A stretch of 64,000 nt of DNA from contig CAMZMU010000049.1 in NCBI GenBank assembly GCA_947311845.1, forward strand, positions 5,789,597-5,853,596, written 5' to 3'. This document shows positions 54,020 to 64,000 of this stretch, piece by piece (the stretch's first letter is position 1; each line of letters starts with the position of its first letter). This DNA is from Poa pratensis. Lineage: Eukaryota; Streptophyta; Magnoliopsida; Poales; Poaceae. The notes under the pieces are model-generated. The model worked only from the letters and a program-made list of their open reading frames with translations. It had not been told where the DNA came from and ran no database searches. The translations under genes and the position numbers were made by a program.

Positions 54020-54232
54020 TTAGAGACTCGGAAGATTAGGGTATGTTGGGTTAGGGTGAACGGCCCGCTGGAGGTCGACGGTGGACGAAATATGAAATCC
54101 GTAAGGCCCCAGCATACGCTGATCGTTGTTGATAGCCGTGCCGCAGAATTTGATGGTTTTGTCCATCAAGAAGTCCTTGAGGGCCTGCGGCACCCGATCA
54201 GCGTGGCAAATATGGAACACAAGATTCCATCC
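54020..54232 (-). pseudogene. 3'-5' exonuclease (WRN/DEDD-type) gene fragment, copy 2
   Basis: The coding part is indistinguishable from the fragment at 15416-15628 (HADRVPQALKDFL, FCGTAINNDQRML, STVDLQRA). It is fused on its upstream side to the first unit of the tandem array. Confidence 0.6.
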
Positions 54233-57200
54233 AGTTCGCCCGAAAGGGGAGTTTTCACCTCTAAGTGCAGAAACTCACTAGAGAGAAAGTGAAGTCGGTG
54301 AAGCCGGTCACACCCCGGAGTAGGATATTGCACATTTACAACACACAACACACTTGTATACATATGGTATGGCACAACCTAGGTTTGGGTGGGATTCCGA
54401 CGCTCCGGTTCCCCGCTTCGGCGAAACTCTGAATCCGCTGGAAAAACCCTAACGTTTTCGTCTACCCCCATAGACGTGCGTCGAAAGGGGGTAGGCCATT
54501 GGAGTTTTTTGCTTGGTTGTGTTAGGTTAGGCCATAGGAAGGTGAGAAACCAAAGTCTATCCCAAATCAACACAAGATTCCATCCGGTTCGCCCGAAAGG
54601 GGAGTTTTCACCTCTAAGTGCAAAAACTCACTAGAGAGAAAGTGAACTCGGTGAAGCCGGTCACACCCCGGAGTAGGATATTGCACATTTACAACACACA
54701 ACACACTTGTATACATATGGTATGGCACAACCTAGGTTTGGGTGGGGTTCCGACGCTCCGAAGCCCCGCTTCGGTGAAACCCTGAATCCGCAGGAAAAAT
54801 CCTAACGTTTTCGTCTACCCCCATAGACGTGCGTCGAAAGGGGTAGGCCAGTGGAGTTTTTTGATTGGTTGTGTTAGGTTGGGCCATAGGAACATGAGAA
54901 ACCAAAGTCTACCCCAAATCAACACAAGATTCCATCCGGTTCGCCCGAAAGGGGAGTTTTCACCTCTAAGTGCAGAAACTCACTAGAGAGAAAGTGAAGT
55001 CGGTGAAGCCGGTCACACCTAGGAGTAGGATACCGGACATTTACAACACACAACACACTTGTATAAATATGGCATGGCACAACCTAGGTTTGGGAGGGGT
55101 TCCGACGCTCCGGGGCCCCGCTTCGGCGAAACCCTGAATCCGCTGGAAAAACCCTAACGTTTTCGTCTACCCCCATAGACTGCGTCGAAAGGGAGTAGGC
55201 CAGTGGATTTTTTTGCTTCGTTGTGTTAGGTTAGGCCATAGGAAGGTGAGAAACCAAAATCTACCCCAAATCAACACAAGATTCCATCCGGTTCGCCCGA
55301 AAGGGGAGTTTTCACCTCTAAGTGCAGAAACTCAATAGAGAGAAAGTGAAGTCGGTGAAGCCGGTCACACCTAGGAGTAGTATACCTGACATTTACAACA
55401 CACAACACACTTGTATACATATGGTATGGCACAACCTAAGTTTGGGTGGGGTTCCGATGCTCCGGGGCCCTGCTTCGGCGAAACCCTGAATCCGCTGGAA
55501 AAACCCTAACGTTTTCGTCTAACCCCATAGAGGTGCGTCGAAAGGGGGTAGGCCAGTGGAGTTTTTTCTTGGTTGTGTTAGGTTAGGCCATAGCAAGGTG
55601 AGAAACCAAAGTCTACCCCAAATCAACACAAGATTCCATCCGGTTCGCCCGAAAGGGGAGTTTTCACCTCTAAGTGTAGAAACTCACTAGAGAGAAAGTG
55701 AAGTCGGTGAAGCCGGTCACACCCCGGAGTAGGATATTGCACATTTACAACACACAACACACTTGTATACATATGGTATGGCACAACCTAGGTTTGGGCG
55801 GGGTTCCGACGCTCCGGGGCCCCGCTTCGGCGAAAACCCTTAATCCGCTGGAAAAACCCTAACGTTTACGTCTACCCCCATAGACGTGCGTCGAAAGGGG
55901 GTAGGCCAGTGGAGTTTTTTGCTTGGTTGTGTTAGGTTAGGCCATAGGAACATGAGAAACCAAAGTTTACCCCAAATCAACACAAGATTCCATCCGGTTC
56001 GCCGAAAGGGGAGTTTTCACCTCTAAGTGCGGAAACTCACTAGAGAGAAAGTGAAGTCGGTGAAGCCGGTCAGACCTAGGAGTAGGATACCGGACATTTA
56101 CAACACACAACACACTTGTATACATATGGTATGGCACAACCTAGGTTTGGGAGGGGTTCCGACGCTCCGGGGCCCCGCTTCGGCGAAACCCTGAATCCGC
56201 TGGAAAAACCCTAACGTTTTCGTCTACCCCCATAGACGTGCGTCGAAAGTGGGTAGGCCAGTGGAGTTTTTTGCTTGGTTGTGTTAGGTTAGGCCATAGG
56301 AAGGTGAGAAACCAAAGTCTACCCCAAATCAACACAAGATTCCATCCGGTTCGCCCAAAAGGGGAGTTTTCACCTCTAAGTGCAGAAACTCACTAGAGAG
56401 AAAGTGAAGTCGGTGAAGCCGGTCACACCTAGGAGTAGGATACCGGACATTTACAACACACAACACACTTGTATACATATGGTATGGCACAGCCTAGGTT
56501 TGGCTGGGGTTCCGACGCTCCGGGGCCCCGCTTCGGCGAAACCCTGAATCCGCTGGAAAAACCCTAACGTTTTCGTCTACCCCCATAGACGTGCGTCGAA
56601 AGGGGGTAGGCCAGTGGAGTTTTTTGCTTCGTTGTGTTAGGTTAGGCCATAGGAAGGTGAGAAACCAAAGTCTACCCCAAATCAACACAAGATTCCATCC
56701 GGTTCGCCCGAAAGGGGAGTTTTCACCTCTAAGTGCAGAAACTCACTAGAGAGAAAGTGAAGTCGGTGAAGCCGGTCACACCCCGGAGTAGGATATTGCA
56801 CATTTACAACACACAACATCCTTGTATACATATGGTATGACACAACCTAGGTTTGGGTGGGGTTCCGACGCTCCGGGGCCCCGCTTCGGCGAAACCCTGA
56901 ATCCGCTGGAAAAATCCTAACGTTTTCGTCTACCCCCATAGACGTGCGTCGAAAGGGGGTAGGCCAGTGGAGTTGTTTGCTTGGTTGTGTTAGGTTAGGC
57001 CATAGGAACATGAGAAACCAAAGTCTACCCCAAATCAACACAAGATTCCATCCGGTTCGCCCGAAAGGGGAGTTTTCACCTCTAAGTGCAGAAACTCACT
57101 AGAGAGAAAGTGAAGTCGGTGAAGCCGGTCACACCTAGGAGTAGGATACCGGATATTTACAACACACAACACACTTGTATACATATGGTATGGCACAACC

Positions 57201-57495
57201 TAGGTTTGGGTGGGGTTCCGACGCTCCGGGGCCCCGCTTCGGCGAAACCCTGAATCCGCTGGAAAAAAATCAATGTTCCCGTCTACCCCCTTGACCGAAG
57301 CCGAGAGGGGGTAGGCCAGTGGACTTTTTTGCTTGGTTGTGTTAGGTTAGGCCATAGTTGAAATAAAAACACACATATACCCCAACTCTTGCGAAGATTC
57401 CCCCCGTTCGCTCGATGTGGGAGTTTCCAACTATATGTCCAAAAACTCGCTAAGGAAACAGTGATGCTCGTGAAGCCGGTCACACCACGGGGCAG
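54217..57495. repeat. Tandem array of ~353-bp units, copy 2 (about 9 units)
   Basis: The landmark 'ttccgacgctccggggcc' or a close variant recurs about every 353 bases from 54396 to 57217, nine times. The final unit is the same divergent subtype that ends copy 1 ('cccgtctacccccttgaccg'). The two internal subtypes are again interspersed, and some unit pairs (about 55793-56500) closely match pairs in copy 1 (about 16140-16850), so expansion involved blocks rather than single units. Confidence 0.93.
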
Positions 57496-60400
57496 GATAA
57501 ATTGAGCCATATATTTAATATTTATGTTGTAGGTGTATATTACATGTGTTCTTTTTATTTATTTTACATGTATATGTTGTAGGGTCGGGTTCCGGAAGAC
57601 TCAAACCGTTATTTTATGCGGGTGGGATACCGTAATTGGGAGGGAAATGCTAGATCCCATATATATATAAATTATACCTACATTAAATATTATAGATCCA
57701 ATTTATATATAAATTATACCTACATTAAATATTATATAGAGAAATAAATAAATCTAAATTAATTTATAATTAGTTGGAAAAAAACAATTATACGCAGACG
57801 GCCTTTTATACGCCGACGGTAGCCGTCGGCGTCTCAGGGCAGCGAAAGGCCTCCCGTTTGAGCACCGTCAAGGATGGCGTTATACGCCGACGGCCCTTTG
57901 TACGCCGACGGCCGCGTTCGTGGCTCCCCGATCTCGCCTTATACGCTGACGGCCCCGACATTTGGCCGTCGGCGTATAATCAGGCCGTCGGCGTCTTGTG
58001 GCTTTCCTGTAGTGGCAGCCACCTCCGGAAAACCTATGCCGCGTAGTTGTTTCCTCTCCTCCTCCGCGTCTATAGTCCAGAAATTAGCGATGCCTAGACG
58101 GTGTGCCGCCAGTCGCCCTGTACCATCTCAAGGTATACATGTACTACTAATCTGATTTGGTTCTGTAATGCCTAACACATTAGTTAGTAATAGTAGTTAG
58201 ATGTGCTTATATTAGATATAGATATCTATATTTTGGTTTAGTTTAGCCATACCTTTTTAGATAAAAAAATGAAGAGAAGAACGTCAACATATTGATTTTT
58301 CCAATCCACGTGCATCAAGACCAAACTCATCTACCCTTCAAATTCAGATATAACTTCTGTCTAACCGAATAAGATATTAACAGGAACGATCTTGTATAAT
58401 TGTATAGCCAAATTTATTTAAAAGTTGTGAAAAATTTGTTGTTGTGTTGTTGGTTTGAAATAGCTTATCACGTGTGCCACACGATAAATATTTGTCGTTG
58501 TGTTTATATGTGCAAATTTAAAAAATAGTAAACATGTATGTTTATTTCAAGAAAGATACATATGATGGGAGACTTCATTTTTTCATGATAGAGGACAATA
58601 TATATTATTTGATCTACGATCGTTGGTTCGCCCCCCCAATGCCCAAATCCTGGATCCGCCCCTGCTCGCAGTTTGTCGTCCTTCCGATCTTCCGAATTGG
58701 ACATCGGAGCTGGACACACGAGTTTGGGCAGCAAGCAACAACCACATGCATGAAGGGCTGGATGCATCCTGCGCTATGCACATGCAAGCGGGCACTGGCA
58801 TATGCGCACGGACATTATCCTTGGGACATTATCCTTGGTACGTCGGCCGGCCGGATCTCACTTCCAGATCGGATCAGATATGAGAGACTGAGAGAAGACC
58901 GCGCGGGCTTATTGAAAATAAAACAGGCAGCAGCGCCCCGCCGCCGTCCACCGTCAGACGACCTCCTCCGGCGGCGGCGGCGGGGGAGAGAGAAGTCGGG
59001 GAGAGGTGAACGGCGGCTGGGGCGGTAGGTCCCCCCCGAGTCGCCCGATGCAGACGACACGAGGGTTTTTTCATACTAGCGTTGCTATCATAATAATGGA
59101 TAAATACTAGTAAAATTTAAAATACAACGGATTTCACGGGTTTTCTTAAAACCAGCCCGTGAATATACCGGATCTGGAGTGGATTTCTGGTAACCAAAAG
59201 GTCGTCGGCCTTACTATAAGACGTTCCTTGAACCGATTCGATAACACAATTTTCGCATATGTATACCCCACTAGGAATAGATCTTCTTCCTGTTTATTTT
59301 GACAACTGAAGTCAAGCATAACATGCGCTTGCAAAACTCGGTCATACAATACCACTAGTTCTATTATACTCTCAACGAGAGCTGTCCCAGCTCAGACACC
59401 TCAAAAGAAGGAAAAAACAAAGGACGAGAATACGGAGAGACGAGCGAAGGCGCAACTTAATGGGAAGTTGCAACAAGGCAACATGGCAAAGTGGCAACTA
59501 CTATCCACCGTTGCTTCCAAACATCTGAATACTAGCAACGCCAGCATACCAAAATTCTAATGTTCGCTCTTTATAAAATTCGAAAACAAAATGATTTCTT
59601 CTCCTCTCCGTAGAAAAAATTGGGTAAGAAACAAAAGCACAGATGGAGATGGTATCTGGTGGGTGTGCTGACCATGACTTCCTGGTTCAAGCTACCCTCG
59701 GCAACGATGTTCTCCATTACGTTACCGAAAGCATTTTTAAACAAAATGGACTGAAAATAATGGATAAATATTTAAAATCCAACGGATTTATTGCGTCTTT
59801 TTAACCACTCCGTGAATTTACCGGATCAGGAGTGGATTCCCCGTAACCAGAAGGCTGTCGGCCTTACCGTAACAAGTTCAAGTCGACTGATTCGAATATT
59901 CGATTTTTAGCATATCCATACCACACTAGGAATAGATCTTCTTCCTTTCTTGTTTGACAACGGATCTCAATTATAACATGCGTTGGGAAAACTCGGTCGT
60001 ATACAATACCACTAGTTATATTATACTCTCAACCAGAGCTGTCCCAGCACATGCATGAAAAAACTATGTACGCCAACACGGCGAGACGCGCGAAGTCGCG
60101 ACTTAGTGGGAAGTTGCCACGAGGCAACATGACAAACAGGCAACTGCTATCCATCGTTGCTTCCAAAGATCGGACGACTAGCCATTGACCAAATGACTCA
60201 TCAATGACGCAAGTGGAATTGATTATGGACTGATCGAGACAGCTTGTTAGCAATTTGGGCAGGACATATACGTGCGTACTTACCTCTTTTGTCCCATCAT
60301 CCGTCTCAAAAGTCTATCATGATGCAAGTGGAATTGATTATGGATTGAGACAGCTTGCCTTCAATTGGGCAGGGTATACGTGCATAGTCCTACTTACCTG

Positions 60401-61143
60401 TTTTTCTACTAGTGAATAGCCAAAAACAAAAACTCAATTTGATTACTGTGCAACTACTCGATAAGCACGCTGTGATGGTGAACGCTGACTGACCGGATAA
60501 AAGTGCACCGAGACGCCGAGAGCAGTTTGGAAATACGTGTTGTCGGTGATAGAGACGGCCTAGCTGCTAATTAATTTTACTACTCTCTAGCCACCCCGAA
60601 TGCCAGCAAATTAGTTATCGTAAGTTACTCTTAGCTAGCTGCTTCGTCCGCCAGATTTGAATAAGGTTAGTGGCTCACTGCTCGGTTCAGCCCAGCGAAT
60701 AAACTATTCCTAGAAGAAACAAAAGCACAGATGGATGTGGGTTAGTGGTGGTGACCATGACTTCCTGGTTCCAGCTACCCATTTTCATAATGGACTGAAA
60801 ATCATGGATAAGCACTGTCAAATTTAAAATCCAGCGGATTTATTTTGTTTTTATAACTAATCCGTGAATTTACGGGATCTGGAGTGAATTTCCGGTAACC
60901 AGAAGGCCGTCGGCCTTACTATAAGGAGTACAAGTCAATTGATTCGATAACATAATTTTAGCATATACTCAGTATATCTCACTAGGAATAGATCTTCTTC
61001 GTCTTTTTTCGACAACCGATCTCAACCATAATACGCGCTTGGAAAACTCGGTCATACAATACCACTAGTTCTATTATATATACTCTCAACGAGAGCTGTC
61101 CCAGCTCAGACGCCTCACAAGCAGGGGAAAACAAAGGACGACA

Positions 61144-61583
61144 AAGCTACCAAAAATGTTTATCTTTGAAATAATGTTTTCAGAATAAGAAACTAGTTGT
61201 TCAAAATCTTCCTTACTAGGTAGCTTTTCTGACTTAGTTTCAAATTTATCCTTTGATGAAGCAAGTGCTATTGTGGTGTCTTCCAACTTTTTCTTGCTAC
61301 CCACAAAGCTACCAAAAATCCTTCTAAGTGTCATGGCTGCACAAGGTGGTGTTGACAAGACAAAACTTCCACCTGTAGCCCCATCTAAAGCATTTTGATA
61401 CCAAGGATCTATTCCATAATAGAAATAAAGATTTAGCTTTTCATCTTCACAAGGTGTAGGATCTTCATAATGCATCCTATTAATTCTTACCCAAGCATAT
61501 TTTAATGTTTCTCCATGATATTGTTTAAAACTAGAAACAGAATTCCCTAGAGAACTCCCTCCTTGTTTGTTTCCAAGCACCAT
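61144..61583 (-). pseudogene. Gypsy gag, N-terminal part
   Basis: The ATG at 61583 opens MVLGNKQGGSSLGNSVSSFK, then ETLKYAWVRI, LNLYFYYGIDPWYQNALDGA and GGSFVLSTPP, the retrotransposon gag helical region (W-R-, F--GL-, L--G). The frame is open throughout but ends artificially at the junction at about 61144, leaving about 146 residues of a normally much longer protein. The matrix/capsid-like part only; no zinc knuckle is present. Confidence 0.8.
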
Positions 61584-61818
61584 GATAGCAAGTTTTTTTT
61601 ATATTTTTAATTTTTTATGCAAAACTGAAATAAATATGATATGATATGCAATGACACTAACAAAACAAATAAATTGCTTTGTAAGTAAAGATGGATAAGA
61701 TGGTGCTCACGTAGTGCAACCTCCCCAAGCTTAGGTGTTAGCACAAGTTGGTGACGTTGACTTTGTTGTGAGATGAATGCGATGATGCACACCCTTAGAT
61801 AAATCTCTCAGCTACGAT

Positions 61819-61836
61819 TCCCCGGCAACGGCGCCA
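61819..61836 (-). other. Primer-binding site of the minus-strand Gypsy element
   Basis: TGGCGCCGTTGCCGGGGA on the minus strand, directly after the LTR. The first bases TGGCGCC are tRNA-complementary, as is standard for such elements. An identical 18-mer occurs on the plus strand at 63681-63698. Confidence 0.8.
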
Positions 61837-61846
61837 GAAAACGTCT

Positions 61847-63571
61847 TGATGATCCCGAAGATCAAGTCTTGATGCCTGCACAAATAAACGGGATTAGGTT
61901 GAGACTCCAAGTGCAGAGTGTATAGTAAGTGGAAGACAGTTTCCCCACGAGGGGTGACTCGAGGGTTTAATATCAAACTCTCGGTGAATCTGAAGTGGTA
62001 GATTTATCTTCTTATCCTTCTTTTGGTTACCTACAAAACAAGGTTAGATGTTTTGGTCCTCAACCTCACATGTGGTTGTCAAGCACAAGGTGTAAGAATG
62101 ATATCAGGATAGTTATGCAATGCAAATAAGAAATAAATATGCAATGATAGTGGATGCAATGGTAAATGATATTTTTGGGTTTTGAATGATGTATGCAAGA
62201 TGAAAAGTATTTTTGTATTTTCGGATTTAATGATGGCTGAAAATAGAAAAGTGGTATATGGTGTTGGAAAGGTGTTTCTTATGATTAAAAATGGACTGGA
62301 GTTCATGGTTTCACAAATGCACTCTCTCTTTATAAAGTGGCAGACAATGGAACACACACAGTTAACATATGTGATTGCAACACAGGGTTTGATAACAAGT
62401 TACTTAGATATATGGGCATCACGTCCTAACATAGAGATCTTTTGGTTATTAACTTCTCTTATACTCCACCAAGATGCGAACTAAATCATAACACCTCAGT
62501 AATTAAGACAACTCAGAGTATAGCATTAAGTATCATGACATGAAGTGAAAATAAGAACATGCTATATCTAGTCATGGAGTAGTGGCAATGGTCACGCCCA
62601 CATCCCCGGTAGCATGGTATTTTAGTTTATCCCTAGTGAGGTAACAAAGTAAGGTAAAGATACCAAAGTGGATCGCAGAACTTTCTCTCACGTTCACTGC
62701 ACTAGCCACCCCCCGTTACTCCAACTAATGCACACGTTCCCCCACACACGCTCTCATAAACATGCTTGATCAAAACAAGTAAACAAGAACGGGGTACATA
62801 ATATGCATCTATACTCATAACTGAAACAAACATTACAATCTCAAACATATATTAACTCATAAAGATCCACCACAAAGGTATTACATCGGTGACCGTAATC
62901 ATGTTCAGCAGCTCATACGGTGCTAATTAGTGAATCTCAAGAGAGGAGAGATACATAAGTTACTTCCACAAACCCATAGTCCAGAGGTGGACTACTCCCT
63001 CTTCATCATGGAGACGGTGGAGAAGTCGATGGAGAAGATGGAGACCACGCCGGCAGCGCCCCGCCGGAGTTTTCCCCCTCCAATCTGCAGCTCCTGATCT
63101 CCGTTTTGGTGTTTCTGTGTTTGTGCGGCGCTCCTTCCAGAGAACGTCGGGGGACCTTTTTTATAGGCGTTTTTAGGTCAAAACTATGTCGGTGGAGCGA
63201 AGATCGACGGCAACGGAGCCACGAGGGCCAAATGAGCGGACCCCACGCGGCCGCAGTACCTGGCCACGTGGGCCACCCCCGTTTGGTCCTCGGACTCCGT
63301 TTGTTCGCTTCCTTTGCCCACAGGTCTTCTTCCTTCCAAATATTGACGCCCGTAAATTTCCAGGTGATTTCGTTGACGTTTGGGTCCCTGAAACATTAAA
63401 ATAAGAAAACGTGGTTTTCTGCCTGTGCAGGGTTAATTCCATAAAAATAGGAAATCATTGAGATATTTCCAAAATCATGATAAAACATTGATATAACCCT
63501 TATATGATGCAAATATGATTGGAATATGAGTAAATAAAGTGCAAAGTTCATGTATGCATTTTACATGCATC
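61847..63571 (-). repeat. 5' LTR of the minus-strand Gypsy element
   Basis: Starts TGATGCATGTAAAATGC on the minus strand. The end is most likely at CATCA (61847), ten bases before the primer-binding site; an alternative end at GCATCA (61870) also mirrors the start. No long open frame. The LTR contains a TATA box. Confidence 0.75.
63157..63165 (-). promoter_or_regulatory. TATA box in the Gypsy LTR
   Basis: The minus-strand reading is CCTATAAAAAAGG, about 410 bases into the LTR, which is a plausible U3 promoter position. Confidence 0.6.
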
Positions 63572-63680
63572 AGGGTCTCCCAACGAACGTGTGTTGTCAC
63601 GGTCAACAAGCAGATCTTATGGTGCTGTTGCTGGGAAGTAATAAAACACTCTACCTTAACACGCCATCAAGACATTTTTC

Positions 63681-63698
63681 TGGCGCCGTTGCCGGGGA
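63681..63698 (+). other. Primer-binding site of the plus-strand Gypsy element
   Basis: TGGCGCCGTTGCCGGGGA, twelve bases after the LTR end CATCA. It is identical to the site of the minus-strand element, showing the two belong to related lineages. Confidence 0.8.
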
Positions 63699-63866
63699 TA
63701 CTGGAATCTCCAGATAGGGGAGTCTCACACTTCCAATCTCATTACTTTGTTTTTGTCTTGCTTAGTTTATTTTATTTTATCTTGTTTGCTGTTAAAACCC
63801 AAAAAACAAAAAAAAAAATTCCTGCACTTAGTTAATTTTGAGTTGTTATCTTTTTGTTTAGTCATC

Positions 63867-64000
63867 ATGTCTGGTTCTGCGTATTATGCTTCATCTCCTG
63901 AGGTTGAGGTTCGTACTTTTAAGCAACAAGGGGAGAAAGTTTGAAAGATGCTTGGTATAGAATTAGTAATGCTCATCATAGGTGTGCTAAGAAACATTCC
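63867..64000 (+). pseudogene. Gypsy gag start, frameshifted, runs off the window
   Basis: The ATG at 63867 gives MSGSAYYASSPEVEVRTFKQ, then the frame stops at 63942. One base earlier in register the sequence continues as ESLKDAWYRISNAHHRCAKK, the typical gag motif also seen in the minus-strand copy (ETLKYAWVRI). The break lies in a run of four G at about 63930 and fits loss of one G. Confidence 0.7.

Larger units (their letters stand above)
54006..58014. mobile_element. CACTA fragment, copy 2 (right end at 58014)
   Basis: Identical in layout to 15401-18401: exonuclease fragment, tandem array, AT-rich stretch, GCCGACGGC subterminal repeats (about 57787-58008, 51 bases shorter than copy 1), and a terminus reading CACTACAGGAAAGCC from 58014 on the minus strand. 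The left end is again missing at the same base, so both copies derive from one already truncated structure. Confidence 0.75.
54006..61143. repeat. Segmental duplication, copy 2 (partner at 15401-21505)
   Basis: Same orientation as copy 1. The offset between copies is 38,604 bases at the left edge and 39,664 after the array, a change of 1,060 bases, which is three 353-bp units. The later part repeats the non-coding tail of copy 1, including its threefold repetition (59.1-61.1 kb). No recognisable gene lies between 58015 and 61143. The right edge abuts a truncated Gypsy gag. Confidence 0.92.
61144..63571 (-). mobile_element. Gypsy-type LTR retrotransposon, 5' part only
   Basis: On the minus strand: 5' LTR from 63571 to about 61847, a primer-binding site at 61836-61819, and the first part of gag from 61583. 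It stops within gag at about 61144, where the segmental duplication begins. Protease, polymerase and the 3' LTR are absent. The LTR begins TGATG and ends CATCA. Confidence 0.85.
63572..64000 (+). mobile_element. Second Gypsy-type element, plus strand, cut by the first and by the window edge
   Basis: The last ~98 bases of an LTR (ending CATCA at 63669) are followed by the primer-binding site (63681-63698) and a leader, then the start of gag. Its LTR is interrupted at 63572, exactly where the minus-strand LTR begins, so the minus-strand element appears to have inserted into it. The remainder lies beyond base 64000. Confidence 0.75.

Noticed and set aside
15613..57495. The regular repeats considered as a CRISPR-like array.
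   Set aside because: Units are 353 bp, contiguous without unique spacers, in a plant-type sequence; they are satellite repeats.

Overview
The window looks like repeat-rich DNA from a large-genome grass, most likely a Triticeae species (wheat, goatgrass or barley type). The evidence is the density and nesting of grass-type CACTA, PIF/Harbinger, Stowaway, LINE, Copia and Gypsy elements, the codon usage, and the GC-rich coding remnants. There is no operon structure, CRISPR array or rRNA, and I recognised no tRNA. I assigned the species group by pattern recognition, not by search.

Layout. 1-4530 is a near full-length LINE cut by the left edge. 7224-8480 (minus) is the only intact host-type gene I can defend, a single-exon F-box/kelch protein. 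8.7-15.4 kb holds an unclassified 2.07-kb inverted-repeat element, a 5'-truncated LINE, a LINE remnant, two nested Stowaway MITEs and an armadillo-repeat pseudogene. 15.4-21.5 kb and 54.0-61.1 kb are two direct copies of one segment. Each copy begins with a 3'-5' exonuclease gene fragment, followed by an array of ~353-bp tandem units (6 units in copy 1, 9 in copy 2), the right end of a CACTA transposon and a shared non-coding tail.

The middle is a nest of insertions in an older, several-times-copied non-coding sequence. 24.0-28.1 kb is a decayed Copia element with a PIF/Harbinger-type element inside its integrase; the inner element carries fragments resembling a SHAQKYF-type MYB exon and a growth-regulating factor. 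28.6-30.6 kb is an unclassified element with a GTTGCAACC-rich array. 30.7-32.05 kb is another Harbinger-type element. 32308-44097 is a complete 11.8-kb CACTA transposon with matching ends and a CAA target-site duplication, and an uninterrupted paralog of its insertion site lies at 49.5 kb. It carries an intact TnpD-type transposase, a TnpA-type gene with a C-terminal Ulp1-like protease split over several exons, a small third gene, and a plus-strand pair of long foldbacks just downstream of a TATA box.

44.6-46.9 kb is an element with long terminal inverted repeats and its own two-exon gene. 47.1-47.9 kb is a germin-like protein pseudogene. A hAT-like element and mosaic CACTA remnants follow, one with a foldback related to the one at 39.7 kb. 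61.1-64.0 kb contains a truncated minus-strand Gypsy element inserted beside a plus-strand Gypsy element that runs off the window.

The most interesting items are the related foldback loci in two CACTA contexts (candidate small-RNA precursors), the double gene-fragment capture in the Harbinger-type element, and the exonuclease fragment at the head of the expanding array. Nearly every frameshift in otherwise clean reading frames is a single-base loss, which raises the possibility of consensus errors.
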